This document shows positions 1-12,000 of a DNA stretch of 64,000 bases, in pieces. Source of the stretch: Bolinopsis microptera. Lineage: Eukaryota; Ctenophora; Tentaculata; Lobata; Bolinopsidae. The stretch spans positions 19,055,103-19,119,102 of the forward strand of contig NC_087072.1 in the NCBI RefSeq assembly GCF_026151205.1. The letters run 5' to 3'. The position numbers were made by a program, and so were the translations under genes. Positions within the stretch are counted from its first letter, which is position 1, and each line of letters begins with the position of its first letter. The notes under the pieces were generated by a model, which searched no databases, had not been told where the DNA came from, and worked only from the letters and a program-made list of their open reading frames with translations.

Positions 1-3000
1 GAGTTGTATTTATAAGAGACAGGGCTTGTTGTGCAAGGAAGAAAAGCGGGAGAAACCATTACAAATTATACAATTAAATATTATAAACCGAGCAAAAAGA
101 ATTTCCAATAATCTTACTCTATTACCAATGTTTATTACATTTTACAATGCGAAACACGATAATTATATGCCGTATTAAACAAGAAACAGGGCTTGCAGAG
201 CAAGAGAAAGAAAACAAGAGAAAACTAACAACTGCAACAATTGTATATCACAAAGTCTTTATTATTATTATTATTATTTATAATTTAATTATCCTTATTA
301 AGTAAGTTGTACTAGTATTGCCTCCCGGGCAGAAATAGAAGAGAAAAGCACGTTCTCTCGTCACTGTTTCGAAAAGATGAGTCGTGTGTTTTCCTGGACG
401 AACACAACCAAAAGAAACTGCTAAGAATGGACAGAAGAAGAAATGTCAGCGAGGGACAAAGATGTCTTCAATAACTACCAATTTTGGGGATATTCTTGTT
501 ATCAATAAAGCAGATATGTGTTCAGAGACGAGCACAATAGATATCACAGAGCGGATATGTATAGAGACTGAGTTAAAACTCAACATACAAGATTTATTAC
601 GTATTGTTTGATAATAAAGCATCTCATGAGATTGATAAAGTAATTCAAGACATTCGAAGAAGTGGGACTCAGAGTGGGACTTGGAGCCACCAACGGGCTT
701 CTGCAAGTTCTTATTAAGAACTTTTTAAATTGTAAGTTAATAACTATCTTTATATATTTATTTTACACTTAAAGCTTACGATTTATTATAATTAAATTAT
801 TATAATTACGAATTATTATAATTAAAATCCTGAAAAGCTTAATGGTAATTATACCGATCAAATAATGATGTCTTCTTTGTAATTGTACGTTCAGTATTAA
901 CGACTAACGTGTCGTAAAGTAGAGCATGCACTACTGTATAAATCCTTACTACTCAGAAGCCTTGGCCTTGGCCTGCGAGTGCAATTCCAGATTTAACGGC
1001 TCTGCTCTAACTTGCTGTTAATACCTACCGATAAGTTTTACATTATTTCAAAAATATATTCTTAGTTAAAGGTTAACAAAATATTCTGAATGATACTAGA
1101 GGAAAAAATTGGTTATAACTTGCTCTTAAACTTAATATTACATTTAATTACGTTCACATTGAGTTTACACGTCTATTCCTAATTTCGAATTAGGAAAATA
1201 TTCCGATGAATTTTTAAAACTTAATTTCTGATAGATAACTCGGAATCATATCAATAACGTATTCTAATCCTGGTACACTTACACTCACTTGCACAGTCAC
1301 TCGTTCCTGAGGTACAACTTACAACACTCTATGGTGTTACATTTAAAAATAAACTCTCAATCTCTAAACTTAAAGGTATGAAGTTCTCAAAACTTGGCAT
1401 TACACCGCAACACAAAACATCAGCAACTCCTAAGCCTAAATTCAGGTCGTTCACTTTATCACTAAACAACCACAAGCTGCGATCAGTTATAATGATTATA
1501 ACTTTGCAACTTTGTATAAAATACAACTGGCAGTTTACCATAGTCGGCTAGTCCTAATGTACTAATGGACTAAATTCTGTCCTATCCCTAAGATTCACCA
1601 TACAAACTGAGACAAGATTTCTGTTTCTACTTTCTAGATGGGCAGACTAATTTATTCAGACATAAATTAAATTGCATTAAAATGTCCCGTGCCACTCGGA
1701 AAATACTTGCCCGAAATTCACTTATACTTATTCTTACACTTTCTCACAAAACATCTCTCACTCACACTTAGCATTTATTACACGGTCAGTAGTTTAAGTT
1801 CTCAAAACTTGGCATTCGACGGCAACAAAAAAAAAACTCTCCACAATAGCTTGCAAGCATATTCTCGGTTGTCAACTTAACAACCACACGCCGTTACACA
1901 ATTCTCACAACAAAAGCGCCAAGTTCTGCTTGTCTTGGCTGTTAGCTTCGCAACCAAGGACAAAGCAATTATTCATGATCATGATCTGTACATATACTAT
2001 AAACTTCAAACAAAGCAATTTCAACATTGCTAATAGGTCAACCTCCATTAAAATCAAACCGTATCAACGTCAGTCTAATTTATGACGCATACATTATTAC
2101 ATTACTCTCAAAAGAGAACTACTACGACCTAAAATGCATTCAAATTCATCCAGCGTGTAAGTGCAATTCCTTACTTTGAATGGTACGATTTAATACTTCA
2201 ATGCTCTTACTGAAATACTAGTATCAGTAACTAAGGCTTACTCAACTGAATAATTTTCTGTCTATTATGATATATTATACGATATCGCTATTCCATGAAC
2301 GGCCGAACTTACTAACTTTCCCTAAAATAATTCAAAGTTAAAGTCGTCGGTTCAGTCTTGAGTCTTTGTGCATAAAGAGAGTCAGTGCCCTGTCAGTGCA
2401 TCCTTATCTGTCATTTAATTTCATACAATCGTCATTGCACAAAATATTGTCAGGTTAATGTATTAATAGTCTCAAGAGTTATATCAACTTGAAATACACA
2501 CTACAAATTTCCATGGATTTTACCATGTGAAGCAGTTCTAGCCGTCATGTTTTATACAAGGCCAATATTATAGGTAAACTTATACTCTTATAGTAGGCTA
2601 CAAGTCAATAGCAAGTTTTTATCATAAATAGCAGGACCCGCAAGTAATTCAAACCCATTCGTTTTCGGGATTTACACTAACAGCTGGCTATATTATTATT
2701 ATTCATAAACTTTTTAAAGCTGTAACAAGCCAACTCAATTGTTGGACCTTATCACTCATTATCAGACCGTCGCAGCATGCGGTCACTCGAGAAACACCTA
2801 CCGATATTTTTACTGCACATTTCACATACACTTCACTTTAAATTCACTGTGCATTTCACTCAAATTTACCGTGTATTTCACTGTTCATTTCACTTACACC
2901 AGACACCTACTGCGTATTTCACTTAAACCTACTGTGTCATACTGGTATTTCACTGGAACAAACGATCACACTCCTAGTTCAAAATGCTAAACAACTCTAG

Positions 3001-3585
3001 TTTCTAGTTAGTATATGAACTAACTTTAACTTAGCTCCAAGTCAAGCATCAACATATCATTAACTTGAAATAGCATAATAATACTTGAAAAAATGACAAA
3101 GATTTGAGGTTGGGCAATGTTATACGAAAAATTTTCAAGTGATAACCTTAGTTTTTGTTCACTTACTAAGTAGACTGTTTCATTAAAATGTTGAACATTA
3201 TGAAACTCGTAAACTTATCATAAAATTTTGTTAAAATTTTAGATGAATCTATTCATGATTTCGTAGCAAAAAATAAGATTGACAATTTTTTGAAATCTCC
3301 AAAATTTTCTGCTCTCGTGTTGATTTTGATAAAAATTTTTATTATTTCTTCTCAAATAGGCTTTAAAAATTAAAAGGTTAAAAAATATACCTCTTTTCAT
3401 CTCAACTCTTATGTTTGTATCCAGTAGATTAAAGTAGGACTAGATTGTCCGAGTAATCAACCGTTTGTAGTCAGCTTATCCGTTCTCCACACCCCTCTGT
3501 CACTATGTTCCTATCGTAGGTTGACGCCACTATAGATACCATGGATTGAGTTCCATTTTAAGTTTACAGGATCTTGGGGAAACAT
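1..3585. other. AT-rich non-coding stretch, no gene recognised
   Basis: I see no convincing coding region. The open frames are short, unrelated to known domains and not framed by splice signals. It does contain a TTA microsatellite at about 258-279, a direct repeat (AAGTTCTCAAAACTTGGCAT at 1381 and again at 1796), and a block at about 2815-2960 where TTTCACT recurs every 20-30 bases as a decayed tandem repeat. Base composition resembles the introns further right. Confidence 0.6.
258..279. repeat. (TTA)n microsatellite
   Basis: A short uninterrupted run of TTA/ATT units in AT-rich DNA. LINE 3' ends in this window also finish in ATT runs (about 42325), so it could be a relic tail, but no LINE sequence is visible beside it. 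Confidence 0.7.
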
Positions 3586-3590
3586 CAGAT

Positions 3591-3908
3591 CTGGGTTACC
3601 TCCCAGCAAGGACTTGATATCTGGGTTACCTCCCAGTAAAGACTAAATCTGGGTTACCTCCCAGCAAGGACTTTATCTGGGTTACCTCCCAGCAAGGACT
3701 TTATCTGGGTTACCTCCCAGCAAGGACTTTTATCTGGGTTACCTCCCAGCAAGGACTTTATCTGGGTTACCTCCCAGCAAGGACTTTTATCTGGGTTACC
3801 TCCCAGCAAGGACTTTATCTGGGTTACCTCCCAGCAAGGACTTTTATCTGGGTTACCTCCCAGCAAGGACTTTATCTGGGTTACCTCCTAGCAAGGCCTT
3901 TTATCTGG
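3591..3908. repeat. 28/29-bp minisatellite, 11 full copies plus one partial
   Basis: Units start with CTGGG at 3591, 3621, 3649, 3677, 3705, 3734, 3762, 3791, 3819, 3848 and 3876, with a decayed unit at 3905. From 3705 the spacing alternates 29, 28, 29, 28, so the true period there is a 57-bp dimer. Each unit contains CTGGG-TTACCT-CCCAG, a 5-bp inverted repeat around a 6-base loop. Because 57 is divisible by three, one minus-strand frame stays open across the array (19-residue repeat). I take that as a by-product and not a gene. Confidence 0.92.
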
Positions 3909-4117
3909 AACCAGGATCTCAGTTGTCCGTTGTTACCTTTTCTCCATCATTTATTCTGCAGTAAGGCGTAATTGTTGTAGCCTTCAGCAGCAAGATGTCC
4001 CAACGTCGGTCGTAATCCTCGTCGCCAATGTTAACGGGCTCTTCTCTTGTAGTTTTGGGTCCAACGGAAACAACGGTTTAGAAGAAGTGGTTTAAAATAA
4101 AACTAAAACTAACTTTT

Positions 4118-5785
4118 ACGTCACGAAACATCTGTCAATTTTGTTGCTTTTCTCATAAGCTTCTTCTACATTTTGCCATTAATAAAAATGTGGTGTCGTC
4201 CGGCACATAGTATGAAAAGATTCAAATCGAGGAATTGAAATATCATTTATGTATAGAAGAAAAAGGAGCGTTCCAAAGAACAGAGCCTTGTGGAACTCCA
4301 TATTTAATGAAGAGGTTTTCGGAATTTACCTTGGAGTACTTCTGTTACGTGTTCAAATTTGATAAGTAGCTTTAATGAGACAGTTTGCATTGCCTCTTAA
4401 TCCAAACCTATCTAGTTTTGTTAGGAGTGTACTATGGTCGATTGTACAAATGCTTTAACTCAAATCTATAAATATCCTAGAACATGGTTTCTTTTTTTAT
4501 GCTCTCTTCAATAATCTAACAGAGTAGTTAACAGCATGGCTAGTAGAATGGACTTTGCGGAAGCCTAATTGGTTTTCATCAAGGATATTTTGTGACAGAG
4601 CGAAACTATAGATTACGGCTGTATATCACCTTTCAAATACTTACCAAAGTATGGGCAGAGTAGAGACAGGTCTGTAGTTTCCTACAACCTCTTCGTTTCC
4701 TTTCTTAGATATAGGAGGTAACTGCCCAACTTCAATACATCGGGAAATACCCGCCATCATCAGTGGTTGAAATGTTGGGCTATAACAGGGCAGATAGATG
4801 AGCTGACTTTTTGATCACAACGGATTGGGATAACACTAGATTTGCCATTTTTCCAACTTGGAAATTATTTCCATGAGCTCATAAGTAACAGTTCATTTTA
4901 GAAAATATAGAGTTGGTTTGTTGGATGGCAGAGGTAGTCTTCAATGTTGAAAATTCAGAAGCCTGTATAGGCAGTCAGCTATTGATTCATTAGATTGAGC
5001 AATGGGAGTTAAAGTATTTGTTGAACTCGTTTGCAATAACACTTCTATCTGTTGATTTTTCTGTTTTCGATTTATATATGGGGTTTGAATACTCTTTTTA
5101 CACCTCCCTCTGAGTACATTAATAGTTGCCATGTCTTCTTAACGGTTCGTGCTTATTTTCTATGATTTGTTGCAAGAGTAAGTATTTTTTGCCAGTGATA
5201 ATTACAGATTTGAGGATCCTTCGTTATACCTTAGAAGGTTTGCTCGAATCCTGGTTTTCCATCAGGGTTTGCCTTAGTTTTTTAGATTTAATCCCAGGCT
5301 ATCTTTAGATTCATGTTTTGTTTTTCAACGGCTGATGAAATACTATCTGTATCCAGGGGATATTGATAGGATTCCGTTTATTAAGTTAATGGCTTTACAA
5401 GTTTTTGCATGTTTGAATCAAGTACTACAAATAATTTTAGTAAATCCGCAGAATTCATGAGAAGTGTGGAGCTTGAGAGTATCAGTGTTCAGTAGGGTTA
5501 GGAATTTATTAAGGTTGATTGCTGAAGTCGTAGTACAGGACATGTTTTCACTTTTTGGACCAACCACGAATTCGGATGTCAGTGAATTCAAATGTGGAGC
5601 ATGTTCACCAATTCTATCTGTTATACAACCTGAGAGAACACAGTTACCAGGGTCATTTGTGAGGATGTTGTCAATACAAGATGGTTTGCAATTTGGTCCT
5701 CTCATGTGTAGTCATCGAAATAACAGGAGTGGGGAAACATTTTTCTAAATAAGGCATCATCAAAAAGAGTATAGTCAATAAAACA
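4118..5785 (-). pseudogene. Broken copy of LINE-A ORF2 (endonuclease to reverse transcriptase)
   Basis: This stretch matches about 10000-11640 of LINE-A almost base for base in the same orientation, covering part of the endonuclease, the linker and the reverse transcriptase up to just past the FADD region. The frame is broken many times. Most differences are single-base insertions or deletions and few are substitutions, which is odd for an old pseudogene and more like an uncorrected long-read sequence. No 3' end of the element follows it, so it is a fragment. The 100-odd bases before it (3980-4117) do not match LINE-A. Confidence 0.85.
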
Positions 5786-6520
5786 AAAGTTTTTAATAAA
5801 ACAAAAGTTAAAATTTATTTCCAATTTCAATCAATACATATCATAAATTCTTTCTAATATGGAACACAATGCAGAATGGAATGTTTAAACTATAATTGTT
5901 GTCACTAATAATCTATTTTTACTTTCAAATTTTGAAATTAGTTACGAGTATGAAAGGCCACCACAGTCATAGTTAGGGTAAAATATAAGTCCTTAAGAAA
6001 GTTTTAAATTAAGAAGCTTGCTCTATGACTTTAAAATTTAAAATTTTAGCTAAAGATGTCTAATTTTTAAATAGTTGGTTACAGTTTTATGACTGTGTAC
6101 TGGGCATGACCAATTTTATTGAGGCTGGTAAAAGGACACAGTTGCCTGTAAGGGCTTCACCGAACCCCCTGGGGACGCACAATGTGAAAAGGATCAGGCC
6201 AGATGTTTGTATGTAGTACAATATATTTATTTCGGAGCTATGGTTACGTGGTATAGTTGGTGTCATGTTTTAAAGGTCAGTTTAGTCCTTGTGTGCTAAT
6301 TATCCATCGCAGATGCTCAGTGATGTGAGTAAAGGAAACTAAAAGCAGAATGCAGATAATGGCAACATACCGACGACCAACATAGTTTCAGTACTTTAAG
6401 TTTGGCATATTTGAATAAAGTTGAAAAGTCCCTCCAGGCTTACCAGGATCGGAGAGTACGATCCCTTTTAAGGGGGCCCAGGGGCTCTGCGCAATCTTCA
6501 AGAGAATTGTAAACAGAAGC
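5786..6520. other. Spacer between LINE fragments
   Basis: No coding region seen. At 5777-5810 the motif AATAAAACAAAAGTT occurs twice in a row. The remainder is unique-looking AT-rich sequence with a GC-richer patch at 6120-6200. It ends where the LINE-C 3' end begins. Confidence 0.5.
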
Positions 6521-6524
6521 TGAT

Positions 6525-7240
6525 AATGATTATAATTCTATACAGTTACATAATTGAGACAATTATGGCCCCTTATTGTGGGCAGAGTATGTGTCTTTGT
6601 TGAAGTGTCCAGGTATAAAACTTATCTGAGTGACTGCATTAAAATAATTTAAAGAGAGTTCTCTTAAAAGTTTAAAACAATGGGGATAAATACTAGGACC
6701 TAATAAATCAAACAAAATGCAGCCATCAAATTTGTTATTAAGCTTTCTCTTCTCCTACGATTGACTAGTGGAACCAGTGCTGTAAGTTTGCAAGGTATGT
6801 GGACTAAGTGGGTCGAGAGTACTCAACTTGAGAGTGGGTGTTGAGAATCCTCAACTAAACTAAAGATAATGACATCCAGAAGATGAGGCAGTAGAGTGAG
6901 TGGTAGAGGCTGAAGGAGAAGAAATGTCACAAGGAGAAGGGTAGGGAGAGCACTATAATAATAATCTTTATGATAGTTCACCAATGGAAATTTGTGCTAG
7001 AGAGCGGAAGGCAGTGATGCTGTTATCACTATCATCTCTTAAGATAGACCAGCATGGTTGGTCATTAGAGGAGTGCTCCTGCAGGGTTTCCCTGTAAGAG
7101 CAGCTGCACAGTGGACAGTAGAAGATTCTATGGTAATTGGTGTCCAATACATTACAATTTGGACACTGAGGATATAACCTTGGTCTCTGTGCTTCTGCTT
7201 GAGTAGCGAGGAAATAATTGTTTGCTCCTTTCATCAATGT
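6525..7240 (-). pseudogene. 3' end of LINE-C: CCHC knuckle and 3' untranslated region
   Basis: Reading the minus strand, 7237 to 6968 encodes the last part of a reverse-transcriptase protein. It has a cysteine/histidine knuckle (CPNC, H, then CPLC) of the kind found after the RT in several LINE clades, and it matches 22680-22990 closely. Below 6968 the sequence continues as a 3' UTR to about 6525; this UTR is found again in opposite orientation at 40261-42340. The copy is 5'-truncated, starting at the codons for a LMKGA-like motif. It ends in a short ATAAT-rich tail. Confidence 0.75.
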
Positions 7241-7254
7241 ACTGCGTCGAACTT

Positions 7255-7345
7255 ACTGCGCCTGATTTACCGCAAACCCCAATTTACCGCTGTGTTTCTT
7301 TTCCCCAAATTCCACAGTAAATCAGGGTTTTACGGAAAGTGTGTC
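7255..7345. repeat. Small foldback repeat, family 1 (CAAACCC / ATTTACCG)
   Basis: GATTTACCGCAAACCCCAAT near 7263 is followed about 45 bases later by an approximate reverse complement (GTAAATCAGGGTTTTACGG). A relative with the same arms in a similar arrangement lies at about 42700-42820 in the first coding intron of the copine gene. The two arms could form an imperfect hairpin. Its class is unknown; it may be a very short MITE. Confidence 0.5.
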
Positions 7346-7493
7346 AAACAGTATTATATATACATTCAATTTAATCAAGTGATGCAATTGGCAGAGCACA
7401 ATCAAATTTTTAGTGTTGCAATTGGCAGAGCAAAATTCATTGCTACCAATAATTTTTTCAAAAAATTTTTAACAAAACACATGATCTACTCCA

Positions 7494-8144
7494 TTATAGG
7501 GGCAGGGATGAGCTTGTATGAGACTTCTGATAGCTGAATCTCACGTTGGTGTCCACCTTCTTTCCTTGGTACCCTCGTAGAGCAACAAGAGTTGTTCTCA
7601 ACATTGCAAATCTTATCCTTGTTCTCACATGTCTTACTACATCACAGTACCTTTCCTTCCTTTTTCTTGCAATGAGGTCTGTTACTCTGTTGACGAACTG
7701 CTTACACTCTTTAGACATTCCTCCAGATGTGAAGAATACAGCCGGGGTGAAGGTAGCCTTCTCCACATTCAACACTCTCTCCAAGTACTTGTCCTTCTTC
7801 TCGTTCTCGTTCTCTCGTATACTTCTTGAAGAGTTTTTGTCCTGTTTGATTATAAGCAATTGGGGTGTGAAACCCTTATGTCAAGAAGGTCTTATCAAAT
7901 GGAGTCCAAACTCCTCTAGCAGATACATCAAGCCGAACTTGGTCACCTGTTATAGTCTTGGGGTTGAGGCAGTCACCCTCATTTACCTTCTGTAGCTGGG
8001 GTTGAACTTTTACATCATGACATACCTCACGAAGCTCAATGTTATCCAGAAGCTGAACTGCCTCCATGAGGCGTTGGGACTACCACAAGCAATGCTATCG
8101 ACTACACTAAAAGCTTATCTACTAAAACATATCAGGACGGATCA
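7494..8144 (-). pseudogene. RLE-like nuclease module of an RT element (fragment, frameshifted)
   Basis: Two adjoining minus-strand frames (8067-7876 and about 7860-7494) together match the module at 21130-22017. They share an EVCHDV/EVVVEP-like stretch, the VRLDVSARGVW motif, a DIRVSHP segment and an R-rich C-terminal helix region ending near LVALRGYQG. The RLD...D pattern resembles the PD-(D/E)xK core of restriction-like endonucleases at the C-terminus of some LINEs. The frame breaks immediately before DIRV, so this copy cannot make the whole module. The 5' side stops at 8144, where tail repeat R begins. Confidence 0.65.
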
Positions 8145-8360
8145 AGAAAACAACAATTACAAGAAACCAACAATTTTATTTAGTATCAATTAAAACAAAC
8201 AAAAATAAATTTTACATATAACTATCACGACCTTTAGTCCGTTTCAAAACGGAGGCTTATAAATATTATTATATTATGATTGTAAAATAAAGGATAAAAT
8301 TTTAAATTTGTTTCACTAAAAATTTGTTTCACAATAAAATTATGTACACAAATTTATGTT
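8145..8360 (-). repeat. Repeat R (3' tail repeat); empty site for the RTE insertion
   Basis: On the minus strand this reads GTGAAACAAATT..., then TTACAATCATAATATA, then ATAATATTTATAAGCCTCCG, and ends in two units of AATTGTTG(G/T)TTTCTTG. The first part occurs at 15340-15405 and the second from about 18961, with the RTE-like element between them. So this copy shows the uninterrupted site. The last ~70 bases recur at about 40195-40262. Repeated 3' units are typical of LINE or SINE tails. Confidence 0.75.
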
Positions 8361-8784
8361 TGATTATTTCAGTTAAACAAAAATTCAGTTAAACAAAAAT
8401 TCAATTTTATGCCATTTATTACAGAGTAAACAAGTTTACAATAAATCAATTTGATATTTAAAGGAATCCTAATTCAATGTGTAGTATGGTTGTCACTCTT
8501 TAAATAGATTAGATATAGGTTGACGGGGCAAAGGAGTGTTCGTGCTGTTCGCTATTGCTCACACCAAACGGCAACCTAGTAAAATTTTTGTATGGACACC
8601 GGTCTCCATCACGATACAAAATTAGGATTGAAGAATTTATTGTATAACTTTTAGTGCAGTGGAGGAAGCGGTGTGGTGCATTAATAGAGTGACAGCCTAC
8701 TGATTTAGAGTTGTTTTTACGTGAGCATAATGGGTATATTTTTGGACCTAAAGGCTTTACTATGGCAACTTTAAAATTGGTTCT
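8361..8784. other. Spacer downstream of LINE-A
   Basis: AT-rich. A 94-codon minus-strand open frame (8793-8509) crosses the LINE-A 3' boundary and matches nothing I recognise, so I treat it as chance. The 14-base motif CAGTTAAACAAAAA occurs twice near 8370-8400. Confidence 0.45.
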
Positions 8785-9099
8785 TTTAATCATTTATTAA
8801 ATATCACTTTAAAAATATATAAATCTGGAATCTGTTCACACTGTGAACCAGTCCTATAAAAAAAACCTCTTAAATCAAATATTTAAAACGTCTCAATAAT
8901 GGAAATAGTCATACAATTAAGAAATTTACCAAATTCTTAATATCTACCTTAAGAGAAAAATACCTACCTAAGTCAATGTCTACCTGTAATACACTAAATA
9001 TTAGGTTAAATACATAGGTGGTGGAGTCAGCACACATTTACCAAAATCAAAAATTTTTTAATAGGAGGAACCTGTGGGCCGAGAAGTGAGAACACTGGA

Positions 9100-12000
9100 T
9101 TACATTTGTTGAAGGGGATTGTTTTCAAATGACAGCTGCATTATGTCATAATCGCTTGAAGTCCATGCTGAATCATTATAAGCATGTTGCAGCTTTAGAA
9201 GTGCCTTTTTCAGGCGACTTTTAGCAAGGCTAATCTTGTAGGAGTAGTCAAAAAGCTTAAGTTTAGGTGCAATTGTGCTCCAGATTTTTGTGGATCTTGA
9301 TATGAAGTCATTAGATGGGAGTTGTGAAATGAGAGTGGTTTCCTTTCTAGAAGATGGCTGATAATGCTGTTGCAGTGATGCTGGGCACCTTAATTTCAGT
9401 ATTTTAAAAACTTCCATAAAAGTGTGATATGTATATAAATTTTTGAAAGCCAGGATGTTTTGTTGCTTGAAAAGTGGTTTACAGTGCTCTAGTTGGAAGA
9501 ATGTATGGTCAAGTGCCTGGCTGTCAAACTCTCTTGTTCTTGCACATGTTAGGAACTTGTTTAGGTATGCCTCTTTATCACCAAAGAGGACCCGTACGCA
9601 GTGCTTCTGAGACAACCAGATACTTGCTGTCCTAAAGAGTGCTGCATCACCCCAAACTGAGATACAATATGTAAGGTGGGATTCAAATAGTGTGTGGTAT
9701 AGGTCTTTATGGAGTTCCTTCGGTACAGAGTCCCTAATTCTATTTAAGGTGGCAGAGGCATAGTTTAACTTTCGTTTAAGTGCTGTTATATGAGGCCCCC
9801 AGGAAAGCTGTTCATCAATAACAACTCCAAGAAACTTTGTTGCTTTGGTTTTTTTAATTGGAAAGCCATCAATATGGAGTTGAAGCGAATCTGGAAATTC
9901 TACTGGTTTACTAGCCTTTGGTTTAAAATGCATATAACAGCACTTTGACATGTTGATGTGTAGTTTGTTAAGGATCATATACTTTTTTATACAGCTTAGC
10001 AATTTGTTGCCTTTCTCATAAGCTTCTTCTACAGTTTTGCCATTAATAAAAATGTTGGTGTCGTCGGCAAATAGTATGAAAGTTCCTAAATCTGAGGAAT
10101 TGGAAATATCATTTATGTATAGAAGAAAAAGGAGCGGTCCCAAAACAGAGCCTTGTGGAACTCCATATTTAATGATGAGGTTTTCGGATTTTTCATTAAG
10201 GACTTCTGTGTACTGTGTTCTATTTGATAAGTAGCTTTTAATGAGACAGTTTGCATTGCCTCTTATTCCATACCTATCTAGTTTTGTTAGGAGTGTACTA
10301 TGGTCGATTGTATCAAATGCTTTACTCAAATCTATAAATATTCCTAGAACATGGTTTCGTTTTTTTATGCTCTCTTCAATAATCCTAACAGAGTAGTTAA
10401 CAGCATGGCTAGTAGAATGGGACTTGCGGAATCCAAATTGGTTTTCATCAAGGATATTTTGTGACAAAGCGAAACTATAGATACGGCTGTATATCACTTT
10501 TTCAAATATCTTACCAAATATGGGCAGAGTAGAGACAGGTCTGTAGTTTCCTACATCCTCTTCGTTTCCTTTCTTAAATATAGGAGTAACTTTCCCAACT
10601 TTCAATACATCGGGAAATACCCCGCTCATCATCAGTTTATTGAAATGTTGGGCTAAAACAGGGCAGATTAGATGAGCTGACTTTTTGATCACACGGATTG
10701 GGATATCACTAGATTTGCCATTTTCCAGCTTGGAAATTATTTCCATGAGCTCAGTATGTGAACAGTCAGTTAGGAATATAGAGTTGTTGTTGGATGGCAG
10801 GAGGTAGTCTTCAAATGTTGAAAATTCAGAAGCCTGTATAGGCAGGTCAGCTATTGATTCATTTAGAGTGGAGGCAATGGAGTTAAAGTATTTGTTGAAC
10901 TCGTTTGCAATAACCCTTCTATCTGTTATTTTTCTGTTGTCGATTATAAATGAGGGTTTGATACCCTTTTTACACTTCCCTCTGAGTTCATTAATGATTT
11001 GCCATGTCTTCTTACGGTCGTGCTTATTTTCTATGATTTGGTTGCAAGAGTAAGTATTTTTTGCAGTGTTAATTACAGATTTGAGGATCCTTCGGTATAC
11101 CTTGAAGGTTTGCTCGAGATCCTGGTTTCCATCAGGGTTTGCCTTAGTTTTAGATGTAATCCAGGCATCTTTTAATTCATGTTTTTTTTCAACGGCTGAT
11201 GAAATACTATCTGTTATCCAGGGGTTATTGATAGGATTCCGTTTAGTAGTTTTTGGCTTTACAAGTTTGCATGTTGAATCAAGTACATGATCAAATAATT
11301 TAGTAAAATCCGAGAATTCATGAGAAGTGTGGAGCTTTGAGAGGTCAGTGTTCAGTAGGGTTAGGAATTTATTAAGGTTGGCATTGCTGAAGTCGTAGTA
11401 CTGGACATGTTTTTCACTTTTTGGACCAACCTCGAATTCGATGTCAGTGAATTCAAATGTTGGAGCATGGTCACCAATTCTATCTGTTATACAACCTGAG
11501 AGAACACAGTTACCAGGGTCATTTGTGAGGATGTTGTCAATACAAGATGGTTTGCAATTTGGTCTCTCATGTGTAGGTATCGAAATAACAGGAGCGAAAC
11601 CATTTCTAAATAAGCATTCTTCAAAAAGAGTATAGTTGCCATGACCAGCGTCACCATTCACTTTAAGAAGGTCAACATTAAAGTCCCCCATTATACGTAC
11701 ACCAGATTTAGGGAGGAGTTTACATATGTGATCAAATGACTTAAGGAAATTATGAATGTCACCATTTGGAGGGCGATAGATGACCCCTGAGATGAGTGTG
11801 AGCTTGCTGGATGATTGAGTGATCTTAACAAAGATTGATTCAATATCAGGCGTGCAGTAGCCAAGATTTTCTATGACTTCTGCATTAAGGTGATTTGCTA
11901 CATAGAGGGCAACACCAGTCCCTTTCAGCTTGTTTTCCTGAGTGACCTGATAAAAACTGTTGTATTGCGGTATTCTGTATAGTTCTTTAAGAGGTTCATC

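Noticed and set aside
11-22. TATAAGAGACAG, like the end of the Tn5 mosaic end used in libraries
   Set aside because: A related word (AAGAAACAGGGCTTG) recurs at about 180 with similar following sequence, so this is an internal repeat. The preceding bases do not match the adaptor.
3654-3866. 70-codon minus-strand frame encoding a 19-residue repeat
   Set aside because: It exists only because the 57-bp repeat period is a multiple of three; no start context, splice sites or homology.
3591-3908. CRISPR-like array
   Set aside because: Units are directly adjacent with no unique spacers, and the genome is eukaryotic.
8509-8793. 94-codon minus-strand frame
   Set aside because: Crosses the LINE-A 3' end and matches no domain I know.
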